Positions 3,691 to 5,223 of a stretch of DNA of 5,223 bases are shown here, in pieces; within the stretch, counting starts at the first letter, position 1, and the number at the start of each line of letters is the position of its first letter. Source of the DNA: Verrucomicrobiales bacterium (GTDB lineage Bacteria; Verrucomicrobiota; Verrucomicrobiia; Verrucomicrobiales; DEV007); contig QIKC01000155.1 in assembly GCA_003232855.1 (NCBI GenBank), positions 1-5,223 of the forward strand, given 5' to 3'. The notes beneath the pieces were generated by a model. That model was not told the origin of the DNA. It worked only from the letters and a program-made list of their open reading frames with translations, and made no database searches. Made by a program: the position numbers and the translations under genes.

Positions 3691-5072
3691 TGAAATTATC
3701 CCGCTACAAAATCATCTTGGGCTCGTTTAGCCTCGGGCTCACGCTATTTTTTGCCCCATCGAAGTCCGACGCGCAGGCTCCAGAAGCGAACGCCAAAGAG
3801 TCCCCCGCCGAGGAAAAAAAGGCGCACGCGCCCAAGGTGCTACCCGACCCAACCCCAAAAACCGCTCCCGAAGCCACCCCGGATCCAGCGACACAGCCCG
3901 CCGTCGAATCGGATGCTGATCGCCTGCGCAAAGAGGTCGCAGAGCTCACCCTAGAGCGCGATTTGCTCACCACCCGAGCCGCCATAGCAAAGGAAAAATT
4001 CACCGCCGATCTGCGCGTGCGACGGGAAATGCTCGAGCGAGAGAAGCTCGAAATGGACGAGCGCAGCCAGCGCCTAGCGCGCGAAGTGCTCGACCGCCGC
4101 GAAAAACTCGAGCGCGGTCTGGAAAAACTGCGCGAACAGACCGATCGCCTGAAGATCGAGAAAGAGGCCGCCACCGCCAAAGTTGACCTCAGCCTACAGA
4201 AACTCCGCCTCGGCGAGACAGAGCTCAAAGGACAGCTCAACCTCCTGACACTAACCGCCGCCACCAAGGCGAAGACGATGGAAGCGCGACTCTTCAGCCA
4301 GCGCGAGCCGGTCTACCTCGACAACCCGCTCAAGGGAAAAACCCTCATCATCAGCGACCGTCGGATCCCCCTCAACGGCCCGATCACCGCCCGCACCGCC
4401 ACCGAGATTTCCACTCGCATCCAATACTACAACAACAAGGACAGCAAAAAACCGATCTTCATCGTCATCGACGACTCGCCCGGCGGTTCCGTCATGGCGG
4501 GTTACCACATCCTCAAGGCCATGGACGGCAGCGACGCCCCGGTCTACGTCGTGCTTAAAAAATTCGCCGCCAGCATGGCCGCCTGCATCACCACACTGGC
4601 CGACCGCTCCTTCGCCTACCCGAACGCCATCATGCTACACCACCAAATCAGCAGCGGCGTCCGTGGAAACCTAACACAACAGCGTGAGAGCTTAGAAGCG
4701 ACCGAGGAGTGGTGGCGCCGGCTCGCCGACCCCGTGGCCAAGAAGATGGGCATCAGCTCGGAGGAATTCATCAAGCAGATGTATGACAAGGTCTCCACCG
4801 GCGACTGGATGGAGTTCGCCGACCAGGCGCAACGCCTCAAGTGGTTGGACGTGGTGGTCGAAGAAATCCGCGAAACCGGGCAGGAAAAACACCCCGACGC
4901 GCGCAAGCCCTCGCCAGTGAAGACCAAACTCACCCCACCCACCCGCTCGTTCGAATTTGCCCCCAGCGAGCGCACCGACGAGAAAGGCCGCCCCTACATG
5001 CGCCTACCCCGCCCCAACCCGATCGACAAATACTACCTCTACAACCCCGACGGCTACTACCGCTTCCCCTGA
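3690..5072 (+). CDS. Secreted coiled-coil protein with a ClpP/SDH-fold serine protease domain
   Basis: The 460-residue product has four parts. A signal peptide (KLSRYK, a hydrophobic core at about 8-22, likely cleavage after SDA at 26-28) sends it out of the cytoplasm. A Pro/Ala/Glu-rich linker spans about 30-75. A long charged coiled coil spans about 76-200. A ClpP-like domain spans about 205-395. In that domain DDSPGGSV (261-268) matches the ClpP oxyanion loop. The inferred triad is Ser295 (in FAASMAAC), His318 (in MLHHQ) and Asp372 (in TGDWMEFA), with spacing close to ClpP. The C-terminal tail (396-460) is Pro-rich and ends with a Tyr-rich stretch, YYLYNPDGYYRFP. The frame extends upstream to a TTG at 3648, but that overlaps the -35 box; ATG 3690 gives a proper signal peptide. 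The gene is probably monocistronic, with its own promoter and terminator. Substrate and partners are unknown. Confidence 0.85.
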   Translation: MKLSRYKIILGSFSLGLTLFFAPSKSDAQAPEANAKESPAEEKKAHAPKVLPDPTPKTAPEATPDPATQPAVESDADRLRKEVAELTLERDLLTTRAAIAKEKFTADLRVRREMLEREKLEMDERSQRLAREVLDRREKLERGLEKLREQTDRLKIEKEAATAKVDLSLQKLRLGETELKGQLNLLTLTAATKAKTMEARLFSQREPVYLDNPLKGKTLIISDRRIPLNGPITARTATEISTRIQYYNNKDSKKPIFIVIDDSPGGSVMAGYHILKAMDGSDAPVYVVLKKFAASMAACITTLADRSFAYPNAIMLHHQISSGVRGNLTQQRESLEATEEWWRRLADPVAKKMGISSEEFIKQMYDKVSTGDWMEFADQAQRLKWLDVVVEEIRETGQEKHPDARKPSPVKTKLTPPTRSFEFAPSERTDEKGRPYMRLPRPNPIDKYYLYNPDGYYRFP

Positions 5073-5128
5073 GCCGCTGCGGGGACTCCATTCACCTTGG
5101 TTAGGTGAGACACAAACAAAACAAACTG

Positions 5129-5161
5129 GAGAGTCGGGGTCGCGAGACCCCGGCTCTCTTT
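5129..5161. terminator. Strong hairpin terminator, probably bidirectional
   Basis: Bases 5129-5141 and 5146-5158 form a 13-bp stem with one T-G wobble, closed by a GCGA tetraloop (GNRA type), 56 bases after the protease stop. On the + strand only TTT follows. On the - strand the hairpin is followed by cagTTTGTTTTGTTTG, a better T-rich tract. It thus fits termination from both sides and implies a converging gene at the right edge. Confidence 0.85.
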
Positions 5162-5190
5162 CGTAATGGAAGACGCGCCGGTGCGCCGCC

Positions 5191-5223
5191 CTACACCGTT
5201 TCCGGAACCTCGAAGCCCTTTCG
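5191..5223 (-). CDS. Possible 3' end of a gene running off the right edge
   Basis: Read on the - strand from the right edge, ten codons (RKGFEVPETV) precede a TAG at 5193-5191. This is too short to identify. The support is contextual: the terminator at 5129-5161 has its longer T-rich tract on this strand, 29 bases beyond the stop. Confidence 0.35.
   Translation of the reverse strand, partial: RKGFEVPETV

Noticed and set aside
3704..4267. 187-residue open frame on the - strand, very rich in Ser and Arg
   Set aside because: It lies antisense to the coiled-coil part of the protease gene. Its Ser/Arg-rich composition is what the reverse of Glu/Arg/Ala-rich GC-biased codons gives, and it has no recognisable domain.

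Overview
The window is GC-rich and gene-dense. It looks like chromosomal DNA of a free-living bacterium, most likely a member of the Verrucomicrobiota (Opitutae-like). That placement is an inference from three things: the short 69-residue omega subunit, a secreted coiled-coil ClpP-fold protease of a kind I associate with that phylum, and short palindromic and decamer intergenic repeats. No rRNA marker is present to confirm it.

Layout, left to right. (1) Bases 2-115 hold the 3' end of an unidentified gene on the + strand. (2) rpoZ (RNA polymerase omega) and smpB (trans-translation factor) follow on the + strand. (3) mnmA (tRNA 2-thiouridylase) lies on the - strand, convergent with smpB. (4) Divergent from mnmA is a gene for a single-pass membrane protein of unknown function (2181-2927). 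(5) Bases 2896-3627 form a repeat-rich island. Two direct copies of a roughly 155-bp composite repeat each carry a 48-bp near-perfect hairpin and ATTCGCG-type decamers. A 20-bp direct repeat with a 13-nt palindrome is also present twice. Between them sits a DUF433 antitoxin-like gene on the - strand. Its expected toxin partner appears to survive only as a start codon and about nine codons, running straight into repeat DNA. (6) Bases 3640-3700 are an abrupt AT-rich patch with a TTGACA box and a perfect 9-bp dyad ending at the next start codon. (7) A 460-residue exported protein combines a signal peptide, Pro/Ala-rich linker, long coiled coil and ClpP/SDH-like serine protease domain with an apparently intact Ser-His-Asp triad. 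(8) A strong hairpin terminator, apparently bidirectional, separates it from the 3' end of a possible - strand gene at the right edge.

The first half is ordinary housekeeping: transcription (omega), ribosome rescue (SmpB) and tRNA modification (MnmA). These genes share a broad information-processing theme but do not form one operon. The accessory interest is in the second half: a decayed toxin-antitoxin locus bounded by repeats, a pair of hairpin elements whose one arm difference preserves pairing, and an extracytoplasmic ClpP-like protease that cannot be using a cytoplasmic Clp ATPase in the usual way. I see no CRISPR array, tRNA, rRNA, integrase or transposase gene.
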